This document shows, one piece after another, positions 1 through 8,789 of a DNA stretch of 64,000 bases; the first letter of the stretch is position 1; each line of letters begins with the position of its first letter. Below the pieces are notes generated by a model that was not told the DNA's origin, did not search any database, and saw only the letters and a list, made by a program, of their open reading frames with translations. Source of the DNA: Brenneria roseae subsp. roseae (GTDB taxonomy: Bacteria; Pseudomonadota; Gammaproteobacteria; Enterobacterales; Enterobacteriaceae); NCBI RefSeq assembly GCF_003115845.1, contig NZ_KZ819022.1, positions 427,369 through 491,368 on the forward strand, read 5' to 3'. The position numbers and the translations under genes were made by a program.

Positions 1-438
1 GGGCTGCTCATAATATTTATCCGCTTCCGGCGAGTTCCAGTAGGTATTCACTTTGAGCTGATTACTGCTGTCGCGAGCGAAGAAGGTCGAAAACTTATCG
101 CGCTCCGGATCGCGCTGGTGCGGCAAAGGCCAGATACCGCCGCCGAACACGGTGGTGTCCTGATACTGATTGACCAGCGCCGGCAGCAAGACGTCAATGG
201 ATGCGCTATCCATTATGCTGACCGATTCGGTAATACTGCGTTGCTGTGCTTGTACCCGGTTCATTTGCTCCACGATGGTAGCGGCAAGAGAATCAACCTG
301 ATAGCGAACAAGTCGCTCTTCATTCGTGGTCAATTGTGGGGCAACAAACGTCTTAATGACTACAATAGTAACAATGAGAAGTAGGGTAAAAAAACCAATG
401 ATAGAAACGGTAAAGCGGGACTGTGTTGTTTTTAGCAT
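1..438 (-). CDS. methyl-accepting chemotaxis protein, N-terminal part (cut by window edge)
   Basis: The first 146 codons are present; the gene continues beyond position 1. The product starts MLKTTQSRF, then has one hydrophobic segment at about residues 11-33 and a periplasmic region with FGGGIWPLP and a WNSPEADKYYEQP stretch. This arrangement is typical of Cache-type sensor domains of chemoreceptors. The HAMP and signalling domains would lie outside the window, so the assignment rests on the N-terminus only. The ATG at 436-438 is preceded by a weak AAGTGGTG ribosome site. No adjacent chemotaxis gene is visible. A Cache-domain diguanylate cyclase or kinase would start similarly and cannot be excluded. 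Confidence 0.7.
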   Translation of the reverse strand, partial: MLKTTQSRFTVSIIGFFTLLLIVTIVVIKTFVAPQLTTNEERLVRYQVDSLAATIVEQMNRVQAQQRSITESVSIMDSASIDVLLPALVNQYQDTTVFGGGIWPLPHQRDPERDKFSTFFARDSSNQLKVNTYWNSPEADKYYEQP

Positions 439-1215
439 ATGCGCACCACTTAAGCTGAAAAAGCATAATTGCTCGAATAAGGTCAACGGCATCCTAAAAA
501 GTAACTTGAGTGACTATCTTCACATTATTGAAACTTTGATGATGGCATCACGTTATTTCCGCCGACAGGAAGCCCGAATGAAATACTGCTGTTAACTTAC
601 GAAGGAAGGGTATCTATTGTTATTTTTTGCTTATTATTTTCCTCTCTGAGGGAATGGAATACATTAAAAGTCATCGTAATCACGAAATCTATACGCCATA
701 TACCGTCATCCTTCAGGTCGCCTGTGCATTGGCTTTTCCCGCTCTCTCCAGTCCAGCCGCTGGCTGGATAAGTCCGTGGTGAATGAACTTGTCTTGGTGT
801 CGCCGCGTTATTCGGCCTTACGGCCTCACCCCTTCGGGGTCAGCGCAAGCGCTGTTCAAAAACGCTTTTGACGTTTTTGTCCGGCCACTCGGATTATCTA
901 GGGTATAGCAATTATTTGGATTAGCTTTCTAATTATTAGTATTTTACCCCATCAGGCAAATCGGGATTAATGAAGGAAAGTGAATCAGGTAATCGATTGG
1001 CAAGACCGAATCGGTATGAGATATAAGTATAAATGATTTTTGTTTATTTAATTTATACCTCCGTTTACTTCCGATTGATTTTCCAGAAAAGGATAAATAG
1101 CGTTTTTCTTATTCTCATTAAGATTAAAGAGGCCCCATGATGTCTGATTATCGTTGTTGCCGTGACTCCAAATTCTATTTTATCAATCCTTATTGGGTAA
1201 TTAACGGAGTCAGCC
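439..1215. other. intergenic region without a supportable gene
   Basis: This 777-base stretch separates the divergent chemoreceptor and oxygenase genes. It contains the structured repeat at 699-906 and otherwise AT-rich DNA. Short open frames here show no recognisable protein features and no ribosome sites. Promoters for both flanking genes must lie here but I could not pin them down. Confidence 0.6.
699..906. repeat. enterobacterial intergenic repeat with four consecutive hairpins
   Basis: The element begins TATACC and ends GGGTATA, with imperfectly complementary ends, as in the 'TATACC...GGTATA' intergenic repeats common in Enterobacterales. Inside are four adjacent short inverted repeats: GGCC-TTAC-GGCC (814-825), ACCCC-TTC-GGGGT (828-840), AGCGC-AA-GCGCT (842-853) and CAAAAACG/CGTTTTTG (857-879). 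The serial hairpins would fold strongly in RNA or single-stranded DNA. It contains no coding frame. The family assignment is from memory of similar elements and needs a genome-wide count. Confidence 0.6.
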
Positions 1216-2247
1216 ATGAGCAATACGCAGTCCCTGCCGATACTCGATCTATCGCTGCTTGACGGAAACATTGAACAGCGGGCGCGATTTTTATCAACCC
1301 TGAATCACGCTGCCCGGGACGTTGGTTTTTTCTATTTAACTCACCACGGTATTGATGCTGTTCTACAGCAGCGTCTTCAACAGCTATCGCGAGATTTCTT
1401 TGCCTTACCGGCAGAAGAAAAACAGCGTGTCGCCATGATTCATTCCCCCCATTTTCGCGGCTATAACCGGGCCGGTTCCGAACTGACCCTGAGTCAGCCT
1501 GACTGGCGTGAACAGTTTGATATCGGCGCGGAGCGGCCTGCGTTGACGCTGTCGGAAACCGATCCGCGCTGGCGGCGGTTGCAGGGACCAAACCTGTGGC
1601 CGACGGCGTTGCCTGAATTGAAAACCGTTCTTTTGCAGTGGCAGCAGGAAATGACACGTATGTCGTTGCGTCTGCTGAGAGCCTTCGCGGAAGCGCTGGA
1701 ACTGCCGATTACCGCGTTTGATGCGCTGTATGGCAACAAACCCAACGAGCATATCAAGCTGATTCGTTATCCCGGTCAGCCCGCAGACGGCAAGCGGCAA
1801 GGCGTCGGGGCGCACAAGGATTCCGGCTTTTTAAGCTTTCTGTTACAGGATGATCGGCCGGGATTGCAGGTGGAAGTCGAACCGGGCCGCTGGATTGATG
1901 CTCTGCCGCTGGCGGGCTCGTTTGTCGTCAATATCGGTGAATTGCTGGAGTTGGCGACCAATGGATATTTGCGGGCAACGGTGCACCGTGTGGTGTCGCC
2001 ACCGGTGGGGCAGACGCGTTTATCCATCGCATTCTTTTTAGGCGCGCAACTGGACGCGGTGGTGCCGGTATACCAACTTCCTGATCATCTTGCCGCCCAG
2101 GCGCTGGGGCCTGCCAGCGATCCGCTCAACCCGCTGCTGCGTGATGTGGGCTGGAATTATCTCAAGGGAAGGCTGCGTTCCCATCCCGATGTGGCAGCGC
2201 GTTATTACGACGATGTGTTACCAACCAAAACAGCGATGACTATCTGA
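1216..2247 (+). CDS. isopenicillin N synthase-like 2-oxoglutarate/Fe(II) dioxygenase
   Basis: The 343-residue product has the DIOX_N region at the N-terminus (LPILDLSLLDG) and a C-terminal double-stranded beta-helix. Iron ligands are visible as H200 and D202 (GAHKDSG) and H257 (ATVHRVV), followed by the 2-oxoglutarate-binding arginine and serine in TRLSIAFF. Family members hydroxylate, desaturate or cyclise small molecules in the cytoplasm; the substrate cannot be read from sequence. The ATG follows a GGAG ribosome site. It lies 17 bases upstream of a MetQNI-type importer on the same strand, so the imported compound, perhaps a methionine-like or organosulfur molecule, may be its substrate. 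That link is an inference. Confidence 0.85.
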   Translation: MSNTQSLPILDLSLLDGNIEQRARFLSTLNHAARDVGFFYLTHHGIDAVLQQRLQQLSRDFFALPAEEKQRVAMIHSPHFRGYNRAGSELTLSQPDWREQFDIGAERPALTLSETDPRWRRLQGPNLWPTALPELKTVLLQWQQEMTRMSLRLLRAFAEALELPITAFDALYGNKPNEHIKLIRYPGQPADGKRQGVGAHKDSGFLSFLLQDDRPGLQVEVEPGRWIDALPLAGSFVVNIGELLELATNGYLRATVHRVVSPPVGQTRLSIAFFLGAQLDAVVPVYQLPDHLAAQALGPASDPLNPLLRDVGWNYLKGRLRSHPDVAARYYDDVLPTKTAMTI

Positions 2248-2264
2248 AAAAAGGAAATAATAAT

Positions 2265-3095
2265 ATGGAAAAGCGTGGCATTTTCTCACTGGCGGGCGTG
2301 GCGTTTTCCGTTGGCATGGCATTGTTTGCGGGCAGCGTGTTCCCGGTTCAGGCGGCGGAGGCCCTGCGCGTTGCGGCTGACCCCGTACCGCATGCAGAAA
2401 TTCTGGCGCAGGTGAAAAAAATCGATCCGTCACTGGATTTGAAGGTGGTGGAATTGACCAGCGGCGTCAACGCCAATGAGCTGCTGGCACATGGGGATGT
2501 GGACGCGAACTATTTCCAGCATGTGCCGTACTTGCGCGATCAGGAAAAGGCGCTGGGTAAAGAATTTGTCGTTGCCGCTACGGTACATATTGAACCATTA
2601 GGGATCTATTCAAAAAAATACAACGCATTGAGCGAGGTAAAAAATAACGCCACGGTGGCGGTGCCGAATAACGTCACCAACCTCAGCCGCGCGCTGTATC
2701 TGCTGCAAAAAGAGGGGCTGATTAAGCTGAAGAACGGTTATGACGATCCATCGAAAGATCAGGCAACGCCAAAGGATATTGCGGAGAACCCGAAAAACCT
2801 GAAGATCAGGGAAATCGAATCCCCCCAGATTCCCCGTTCGCTGGATGATGTCGATTTGGCGGTGATTAACGGCAACTATGCGCTGGAAGCCGGACTGGTG
2901 CCCGCCAGAGATGCGCTGGGGCTGGAAAGCGCCACTCATAATCCTTACGCCAATATTCTGGTCACTACGCCAGCGTTGAAAGACGATCCGCGCATCAAAC
3001 AGCTGGCTAAGGATTTGGAATCAAAGTCTATCGCTGATTTCATCGACGAAAGCTATAAAGGCTCGGTTATTCCGGTTGCCGGGAAGTCATCGTAG
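2265..3095 (+). CDS. MetQ/NlpA-family substrate-binding protein of an ABC importer
   Basis: A 276-residue periplasmic binding protein of the NlpA/MetQ family, shown by RVAADPVPHAEILAQVKK, the DVDANYFQHVPYL block and the VPNNVTNLSRALYLLQ block. The signal peptide ends near PVQAAEA and lacks the lipobox cysteine found in E. coli MetQ, so this protein may be soluble in the periplasm rather than a lipoprotein. It precedes its ATPase and permease genes. The family usually binds D- or L-methionine. Pairing with an oxygenase suggests a modified substrate, so I leave the gene symbol blank. An AAGGAAAT sequence precedes the ATG. Confidence 0.88.
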   Translation: MEKRGIFSLAGVAFSVGMALFAGSVFPVQAAEALRVAADPVPHAEILAQVKKIDPSLDLKVVELTSGVNANELLAHGDVDANYFQHVPYLRDQEKALGKEFVVAATVHIEPLGIYSKKYNALSEVKNNATVAVPNNVTNLSRALYLLQKEGLIKLKNGYDDPSKDQATPKDIAENPKNLKIREIESPQIPRSLDDVDLAVINGNYALEAGLVPARDALGLESATHNPYANILVTTPALKDDPRIKQLAKDLESKSIADFIDESYKGSVIPVAGKSS

Positions 3096-3144
3096 TAATC
3101 AACCATAGTGATCAACCATAGTCATCAATTGCGGGGCGGCACGC

Positions 3145-3936
3145 ATGATAGCCATTGAACGATTGGGGAAACGTTATCCGGATAATCCCCGGCCCGCGCT
3201 GGAAAATGTCTCGCTGACCATTCCGGATGGTTCGGTATATGGCATTCTGGGGCGCAGCGGTGCAGGGAAAAGCACCTTGATTCGCTGTCTTAATTTGCTG
3301 GAACGGCCCACATCGGGCCGTATTCTGATGGATGGGCGGGATATCACTACGCTGACGCGGCAGGAATTGCGTCAGCACCGGCAGCGAACCGGCATGATTT
3401 TCCAGCATTTCAATTTACTCCATGCGCGTAATGTACAGGATAACGTTGCCGTTCCTCTGGAAATTGCCGGACTGAATAAACGCGAGCGGGCGATCAGAGT
3501 GGCGGAATTGCTGGAGTTGGTGGGGCTGAGTGATAAAGCGCGCGCTTTTCCCTCCCAGCTTTCCGGCGGGCAGAAACAGCGTGTCGGGATTGCCCGTGCG
3601 TTGGCCGTGCGGCCCGATTATCTATTGTGTGATGAGGCCACCAGCGCGCTGGATCCTGAAACCACGGAGTCGGTTCTGGCGTTGCTGGGTGATATCAACC
3701 GTCAACTGGGTCTGACTATCGTACTGATCACTCATGAATTGGCGGTGGTAAAGGCGATTTGTGATAACGCGGCCTTGCTGGAACAAGGACAGGTTGTGGA
3801 AAGCGGCCCGCTGAGCCGTTTACTGGCGGATCCTGCGTCACGCCTGCGTAAGGCGCTGTTGCCGGATTATGACGCAGAAGCGGCCTTTTTACGACGTCAC
3901 GGCATTGAGGATGTTCATTTATGCAAAGTCGCCTGA
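3145..3936 (+). CDS. MetN-type ABC transporter ATP-binding protein
   Basis: The 263-residue ATPase has Walker [10 protein letters not shown], the signature [14 protein letters not shown] and Walker [18 protein letters not shown]. The sequence [17 protein letters not shown] is typical of MetN. At 263 residues it is much shorter than E. coli MetN (about 343) and appears to lack the C-terminal ACT-like domain that gives methionine trans-inhibition. Transport may therefore not be feedback-inhibited in the usual way. Its 3' end overlaps the permease gene by 16 bases, which indicates translational coupling. It acts on the cytoplasmic face of the inner membrane. Confidence 0.88.
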   Translation: MIAIERLGKRYPDNPRPALENVSLTIPDGSVYGILGRSGAGKSTLIRCLNLLERPTSGRILMDGRDITTLTRQELRQHRQRTGMIFQHFNLLHARNVQDNVAVPLEIAGLNKRERAIRVAELLELVGLSDKARAFPSQLSGGQKQRVGIARALAVRPDYLLCDEATSALDPETTESVLALLGDINRQLGLTIVLITHELAVVKAICDNAALLEQGQVVESGPLSRLLADPASRLRKALLPDYDAEAAFLRRHGIEDVHLCKVA

Positions 3937-4592
3937 GCTGGGAGGATTTCTGGCCGCTGATGCTGAATGCCACGCTGGAAACGCTTTATATGGTGGCGCT
4001 GGCGGCGCTGTTTACCGTGGCGATCGGTTTGCCGCTCGGCGTGCTGTTGTTTATTAGTCGCAAGGAGGGCGTATTACCCTTACCGCGCCTTAATCTGGCG
4101 CTGGGCAGCATTATCAATGTCGGCCGCTCGCTGCCTTTTGTGGTGCTGCTGATCGCCATGATCCCGTTTACTCGCCTGATTGTAGGCACGACGTTGGGCA
4201 GCACCGCCGCGGTGGTGCCCATTACCGTCGGGGCATTTCCCTTTTTTGCCCGCGTGGTGGAAAACGCGCTGGATGAGGTCGATCGCGGCAGGATCGAAGC
4301 CATTCTCTCAATGGGGGGAACGGTCTGGCATGTCATCAGCAAGGTGCTCTTGCCGGAAGCGCTGCCAGCCATTCTGGCGGGGATTACGCTTACCGTGGTG
4401 ATGCTGATCGGCTTTTCTTCCATGGCCGGGGTGATCGGCGGAGGCGGGCTGGGCGATTTGGCGATTCGTTATGGCTATCAGCGATTTAACGATCGGGTGA
4501 TGGCCGGAACCGTGGTGATTCTGGTGTTGCTGGTACAGGCGGTACAATCGGTCGGCGACCGTATTATCCGTTCGCTGGCGCATCGCCGTTAG
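3921..4592 (+). CDS. MetI-type ABC transporter permease
   Basis: A 223-residue inner-membrane permease with about five hydrophobic segments, starting [25 protein letters not shown]. It contains the MetI-family loop that contacts the ATPase ([24 protein letters not shown]) and ends in [15 protein letters not shown]. It overlaps the upstream ATPase gene and completes a binding protein, ATPase and permease set. A hairpin follows it directly, marking the end of the operon. Confidence 0.9.
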   Translation: MQSRLSWEDFWPLMLNATLETLYMVALAALFTVAIGLPLGVLLFISRKEGVLPLPRLNLALGSIINVGRSLPFVVLLIAMIPFTRLIVGTTLGSTAAVVPITVGAFPFFARVVENALDEVDRGRIEAILSMGGTVWHVISKVLLPEALPAILAGITLTVVMLIGFSSMAGVIGGGGLGDLAIRYGYQRFNDRVMAGTVVILVLLVQAVQSVGDRIIRSLAHRR

Positions 4593-4597
4593 CGCAA

Positions 4598-4615
4598 GGC
4601 GGGCCGGCGCCCGCC
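4598..4615. terminator. GC-rich hairpin between convergent genes
   Basis: GGCGGGC, a CGGC loop and GCCCGCC form a perfect 7-bp stem just after the permease stop. It is followed on the plus strand by ACCTTTCTGGTTT, a weak T tract. It lies between convergent genes and may serve the importer operon. Confidence 0.55.
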
Positions 4616-4634
4616 ACCTTTCTGGTTTGAGCGC

Positions 4635-5816
4635 TTACTGATCGACGACCGAACCATCCACATGAAGCCGCGTTTTGAGACCCCGGCGGCGATAGGGAAA
4701 ACGTGCTTCCAGATCGTCCGCCAGTTCAATGCCAATGCCTGACCGGGTCGGAATTTCCATGAATCCGTCCACGCATTTGAAGGTATTCTTCACCACGTCT
4801 TTTTTCCTTACGCCGTTCTCGACGCCCGTTGCGCCAAATTTTTCCGACAGCGCAGGCTGGTCGTCGCCGGGGTACTCCAACAGGGCGAAATTCGGGATGC
4901 TGACGGCAATTTGCAGGCAGGCCGCAGTGGAGACCGGGCTGAGCGGATTATGGGGAACCACCATCAAATCGTGCGCTTCCGCCAGCGCGGCAACCTTCTT
5001 CGCGCCGGTAATGCCGCCGCACATGCAAACATCAGGACGTACATAGGCGACTGCATTGCGCTTAATCAGCATGGCGAATTCCTGCGGATTATTCAGCCGT
5101 TCGCCGGTCGCGATAGGAATATTGATCTTGTCCGCCACCTCCGCCATGGAATCGAAATTGTCCGCCCCGATCGGATCCTCGATAAAGTACGGATAAAACG
5201 GCTCGATGCCGCGGGCAAACACGATCGCATCGGCCGGTTTCAGGCGCCGGTGTACCTCAATACACAGATCAACGTCGTTGCCCACCGCTTCCCGGTACAG
5301 GCCGATGCGCTCAATGGCTTCGCCGATCTCTTTGGCGTGGGTGGTGAAATAGGGGGTATCACGCGATTCGTCCAGAAAAGGCGTGAGGTGACCGATAGCG
5401 GTAAAACCATCGGCTTTCGCCTTTTTCAGATTGGCGATGGTTTCTTCAGCCGTTCTCCCGCCCGCATGGGCGTATACGCGGGCTTTATCGCGGCAGCGGC
5501 CGCCCAGCAGGTTATAAACCGGCGTATCGTAATATTTGCCAGCGATATCCCACAGTGCGATATCAATGGCGCTGATGGCGCCCATAATGGCCGAACCGCG
5601 AAAGTGCCAGCAGCGGTACATATACTGCCAGTGGTGCTCGATGCGTAAGGGATCCTGACCGATCAGATAGGTGCGCAATGCCTCGACCGCGCCTTTGGAG
5701 GCATCCAGAAATCCCCAGGCGCCGGACTCGCCAATCCCCGTCAGCCCCTCGTCGGTCGTGATCTCTACAAACATGTAGCGGTTAGCTAAAATTGTGCGCA
5801 CATCCGTAATTTTCAT
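4635..5816 (-). CDS. enolase-superfamily sugar-acid dehydratase (galactonate/mannonate dehydratase-like)
   Basis: The 393-residue product has the N-terminal capping domain (ITDVRTILANRYMFVEITTDEGLTG) and barrel typical of mandelate racemase-type enzymes. Metal-ligand regions are visible as CIEVHRR, FIEDPIG and ATGERL, and a catalytic histidine region as VVPHNPLSPVSTAA. Family relatives dehydrate D-galactonate, D-mannonate or related aldonates to 2-keto-3-deoxy acids in the cytoplasm. No sugar-acid transporter or KDG kinase is adjacent, so the exact substrate is undetermined. The gene is convergent with the importer operon. Confidence 0.8.
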   Translation of the reverse strand: MKITDVRTILANRYMFVEITTDEGLTGIGESGAWGFLDASKGAVEALRTYLIGQDPLRIEHHWQYMYRCWHFRGSAIMGAISAIDIALWDIAGKYYDTPVYNLLGGRCRDKARVYAHAGGRTAEETIANLKKAKADGFTAIGHLTPFLDESRDTPYFTTHAKEIGEAIERIGLYREAVGNDVDLCIEVHRRLKPADAIVFARGIEPFYPYFIEDPIGADNFDSMAEVADKINIPIATGERLNNPQEFAMLIKRNAVAYVRPDVCMCGGITGAKKVAALAEAHDLMVVPHNPLSPVSTAACLQIAVSIPNFALLEYPGDDQPALSEKFGATGVENGVRKKDVVKNTFKCVDGFMEIPTRSGIGIELADDLEARFPYRRRGLKTRLHVDGSVVDQ

Positions 5817-5911
5817 CGATTATTGCCTTTCAATTCGTTTGTCAGGCATGGAGTCTAATCATAGGGCGTTGCCCGTTGTCAATGGCGAAACCGCGCCCGT
5901 AATCTGTTTGT

Positions 5912-6520
5912 TTATGGATGACAACGTTCCTTGCCATCGCCTGCCCACTGGCGCGCTGTTGATGCAATCCGGGTCGCCAGTCGGGCGATGACCTGCTGCT
6001 GGGCGAGGAACATATCGGTATATCCTCCCGGGGCATTTTCGGTGAACTGGCTGCTGCATACCAGCCGCTTGCGTTTTTCGCCATTCACCAGGCTCAGGCT
6101 CCAGTCTGCTTCAAATTTGACAAACTGACCGGGCCAGGTATCAAAACGCCGGACCTGAACCAGAATTCTGATTACCGGTATTTCTTCCGTTCGCGCCAGT
6201 CCGGAGACATCCTGAGTATCCAGCCGTTTAACCAGTTCTGTGGATAATGACGTTTGGATCTCATCGCCCAGCGGACTTAACCAGCGTTCATTCTCCAGCA
6301 CAATGGCGTCGTTTTTACCCTGACGTACCACCATCTGCGGCATGTCGAGCTGTGCGGGGACACCGACAGGCAACACGGCGATGAAAAAAGGCGCGGGCTG
6401 TATCGCTTTCACTTCCTCAGAGGAAGGGGCGACCAGCGTATGGTAACGGACTGACGGCGAGGAGCAGGCCGCCAGCGAGATCATCAGCGTAAAGAAGCAG
6501 AGTCGTGGGATCGCGATCAT
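5912..6520 (-). CDS. pqiC: PqiC-like outer-membrane lipoprotein
   Basis: A 202-residue lipoprotein with signal peptide and lipobox SLAACSS, followed by the ABC-type transport auxiliary lipoprotein domain (RYHTLVAP, PFFIAVLPVGVPAQLDMPQMVVR). In E. coli PqiC forms an outer-membrane ring that receives the needle-like PqiB tunnel. Its start codon overlaps the pqiB stop as ATGA, so it is the last gene of the pqi operon. Confidence 0.88.
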   Translation of the reverse strand: MIAIPRLCFFTLMISLAACSSPSVRYHTLVAPSSEEVKAIQPAPFFIAVLPVGVPAQLDMPQMVVRQGKNDAIVLENERWLSPLGDEIQTSLSTELVKRLDTQDVSGLARTEEIPVIRILVQVRRFDTWPGQFVKFEADWSLSLVNGEKRKRLVCSSQFTENAPGGYTDMFLAQQQVIARLATRIASTARQWAGDGKERCHP

Positions 6521-8169
6521 TTGTTCGAACCTTTCTTGGGCGGAATAGCGGTTGCGGCGTCGGGCAGATCGGGATCGTCAGAACGGCCTTGTAACAGTGA
6601 TTCAGGACGCCGATCGAGCTGGTCGGTCAGATTGCGTATTGCCCGCAAGGTACGCTGGACTTCCTGTAAAGATTGCATCACGCCGATCAGAAAAGGAGAG
6701 TCGTCGGCAAGCAGACTCTGTGCGCTGAGGGTTGTCAGCCTCATTTGCTTTAGTAGCTGATTTGCTTCGGGTAATGTCTGGCCATTGACCTGATTGAGCG
6801 TTTTATTCACCCCTGACAGCGTGGTATTCAGGTTATGCGCAATGGATTCCAGCGGCATTCTATCGACTTTGCCGATAATGTTTGCCATCTGTTCCTGTAG
6901 CCGGTCAAAGCCACCATTGAATGTCGGCAGCATGAGTGGACGGGCATTCATGTCAAACGGGACTTTCGCCGCATCGGGAACAAAATCGAGGGAAATATAA
7001 AGCTGTCCGGTCAGCAGATTACTGGCGGTGACCTGAGCGCGCAGGCCGTGATCAACCAAATCACGGGTAAATTCGGCCGTCTCGTCTTCCAGCGTTTTTC
7101 TCCGTTTTGGCAGTTTCTCCAATACGCCGCCGAGCCGGTTGGGGTAGACCTCGATGCTTACCACCGTTGGGAACCGATAGCCTGTGGCGCTGTAATCCAG
7201 CTCGACGGCAACGACCCGACCAATTTTTATGCTGGAAAACTCAACGGGGGCGCCAATCTCAAGACCATGCAGCGAGCGTTCAAAACGCAGTTTGAATGTG
7301 ATTGCCGGACCGTCCGGCGGCGCCATCGCAGATTCCTGATCTTTGGCCAGCACATACTCTGTTTTCGACGGGGTTTGGCGTGCTTTCTGGCTATTTTCAG
7401 GTGTGTAAAAGGCGATGCCTCCCGCCATGATAGCCGCGACGGTTTGTGTTCTAAGCCGGAAACCGTTGGCGCCGACGGACAGGTCCATCCCACTGACATT
7501 CCAGAAACGGGTATCTGGCGTGACAAACCGATCATAGGGCGTATCAATGAATACCTGTAGATTGATACCTTTACCATCATCCCTTAGCTGGTATGACGCA
7601 ATGCGGCCGACCTGAACGCGGCGGTAATAGACCGGTGAACCAATATCCAGCGATCCTAAATCGTCGGCCTGCACGACGAAACGGGAACCCGGCATACCGT
7701 TAATAATCGCGGGAGGGGACTCCAGCCCGGTGAATCGTCGGCTTGTCTGAGGCGAATCTCCTTTGTCTGCGCCAATGTAGGCGCCGGAGAGCAGGGTATC
7801 AATGCCGGTTACCCCTTCAATGCCCACTCGCGGGCGGACTACCCAGAAACGCGAGTTGGCGCGCGCCAGATTTTCTGCGCTGTTGTTGAGTTGTACGGTG
7901 GCAAGAACCTGCTCGCTGTCATCGCTTAAGGTAATGTTCTTAACGATCCCTACCGTTACGTCTTTATATTTGACCGCCGTTTTGCCCGCTTCAAGACCGG
8001 TGGCGGTCTGAAAGGAGATGATGATTTCCGGACCGGATGAGAACCAGGTATGTATCAACATGGACGCACCGGTCAGCAGTGCAATGCAGGGAACAAGCCA
8101 GATCAGCGATACCTGCCAGCGGCGCCGGATAATGGCGGGGGCGCCGGGCTGTGGGGATTCGTGGGTCAT
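6517..8169 (-). CDS. pqiB: PqiB-like MCE-domain intermembrane lipid-transport tunnel
   Basis: The 550-residue protein has one N-terminal transmembrane segment (SLIWLVPCIALLTGASMLI) and three MCE domains, recognisable from repeated blocks such as GLEAGKTAVKYKDVTVG, DLGSLDIGSPVYYRRVQVG and GLEIGAPVEFSSIKIGRVV. A C-terminal helical region (about residues 430-510) would form the long needle. Its size fits E. coli PqiB (546). It forms a hollow channel across the periplasm between PqiA and PqiC. Four-base ATGA overlaps with both neighbours indicate tight coupling. Confidence 0.92.
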   Translation of the reverse strand: MTHESPQPGAPAIIRRRWQVSLIWLVPCIALLTGASMLIHTWFSSGPEIIISFQTATGLEAGKTAVKYKDVTVGIVKNITLSDDSEQVLATVQLNNSAENLARANSRFWVVRPRVGIEGVTGIDTLLSGAYIGADKGDSPQTSRRFTGLESPPAIINGMPGSRFVVQADDLGSLDIGSPVYYRRVQVGRIASYQLRDDGKGINLQVFIDTPYDRFVTPDTRFWNVSGMDLSVGANGFRLRTQTVAAIMAGGIAFYTPENSQKARQTPSKTEYVLAKDQESAMAPPDGPAITFKLRFERSLHGLEIGAPVEFSSIKIGRVVAVELDYSATGYRFPTVVSIEVYPNRLGGVLEKLPKRRKTLEDETAEFTRDLVDHGLRAQVTASNLLTGQLYISLDFVPDAAKVPFDMNARPLMLPTFNGGFDRLQEQMANIIGKVDRMPLESIAHNLNTTLSGVNKTLNQVNGQTLPEANQLLKQMRLTTLSAQSLLADDSPFLIGVMQSLQEVQRTLRAIRNLTDQLDRRPESLLQGRSDDPDLPDAATAIPPKKGSNK

Positions 8170-8789
8170 TTCACATCACCTTCCCAGATAAGACGAGGGT
8201 CGTAATTTATGGCGGACAGCATGGTCAAAATCACCACCAGACCGAAAAACAGGATGCCGCTGCGTGGTTCGGCTTCACTGAAGGACTGAAATCTGACCAG
8301 AGACGACACGGCAGCGATGACCACCACATCCAGCATGGACCAGTAGCCAATCCATTCCGTCATTCGGTAGAGCTTTGCCCGTTCGGGCATCGCCCAGGTC
8401 CGTTGCCGCCGGGAGGCGAGCAGCAGGAACGCGAGGATCAGGAATTTCAGACAAGGGATCACCACGCTGGCGGTAAAGATAAGCAGGGCAATACCATAAG
8501 AGCCGCCGCGCCAGAAATCGATGACGCCCGCCATGATAGTGCTCTCGCTGCCATTGCCGAACATACTGGTATACATCACGGGCAGAACATTGGCCGGAAT
8601 ATAAAAGATCATGGCTGCGATCAGCAGCGCTCCGGATCGGGTCAGACTGTCGTGATGTCGATAGGTCAGACGGGAATGGCAGCGCGGGCAGACGGCCGCA
8701 GTATCGGTTGCGGCGTCATGCTGACAGACAAGGCCGCAGACATGACAGGCCGTCACATTGATTTGCCGGGCATACGGTATGTTAGCCAT
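8166..8789 (-). CDS. PqiA-domain integral membrane protein (second half of a split PqiA)
   Basis: This 207-residue protein corresponds to one of the two repeated halves of PqiA. It has a zinc-ribbon-like CHVCGLVCQH...CPRCHSRL start and four hydrophobic segments with the FYIPANVLPVM motif. I place the start at the ATG at 8787-8789 because it overlaps the upstream stop as ATGGCTAA; an upstream ATG at 8825 would add 12 residues. E. coli PqiA and YebS carry both halves in one chain of about 420 residues, so here the protein is split into two genes. Confidence 0.85.
   Translation of the reverse strand: MANIPYARQINVTACHVCGLVCQHDAATDTAAVCPRCHSRLTYRHHDSLTRSGALLIAAMIFYIPANVLPVMYTSMFGNGSESTIMAGVIDFWRGGSYGIALLIFTASVVIPCLKFLILAFLLLASRRQRTWAMPERAKLYRMTEWIGYWSMLDVVVIAAVSSLVRFQSFSEAEPRSGILFFGLVVILTMLSAINYDPRLIWEGDVK

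Noticed and set aside
4911..5648. Long plus-strand open frame of 245 codons
   Set aside because: It is antisense to the enolase-superfamily gene, whose family motifs are clear; composition is that of a shadow frame.
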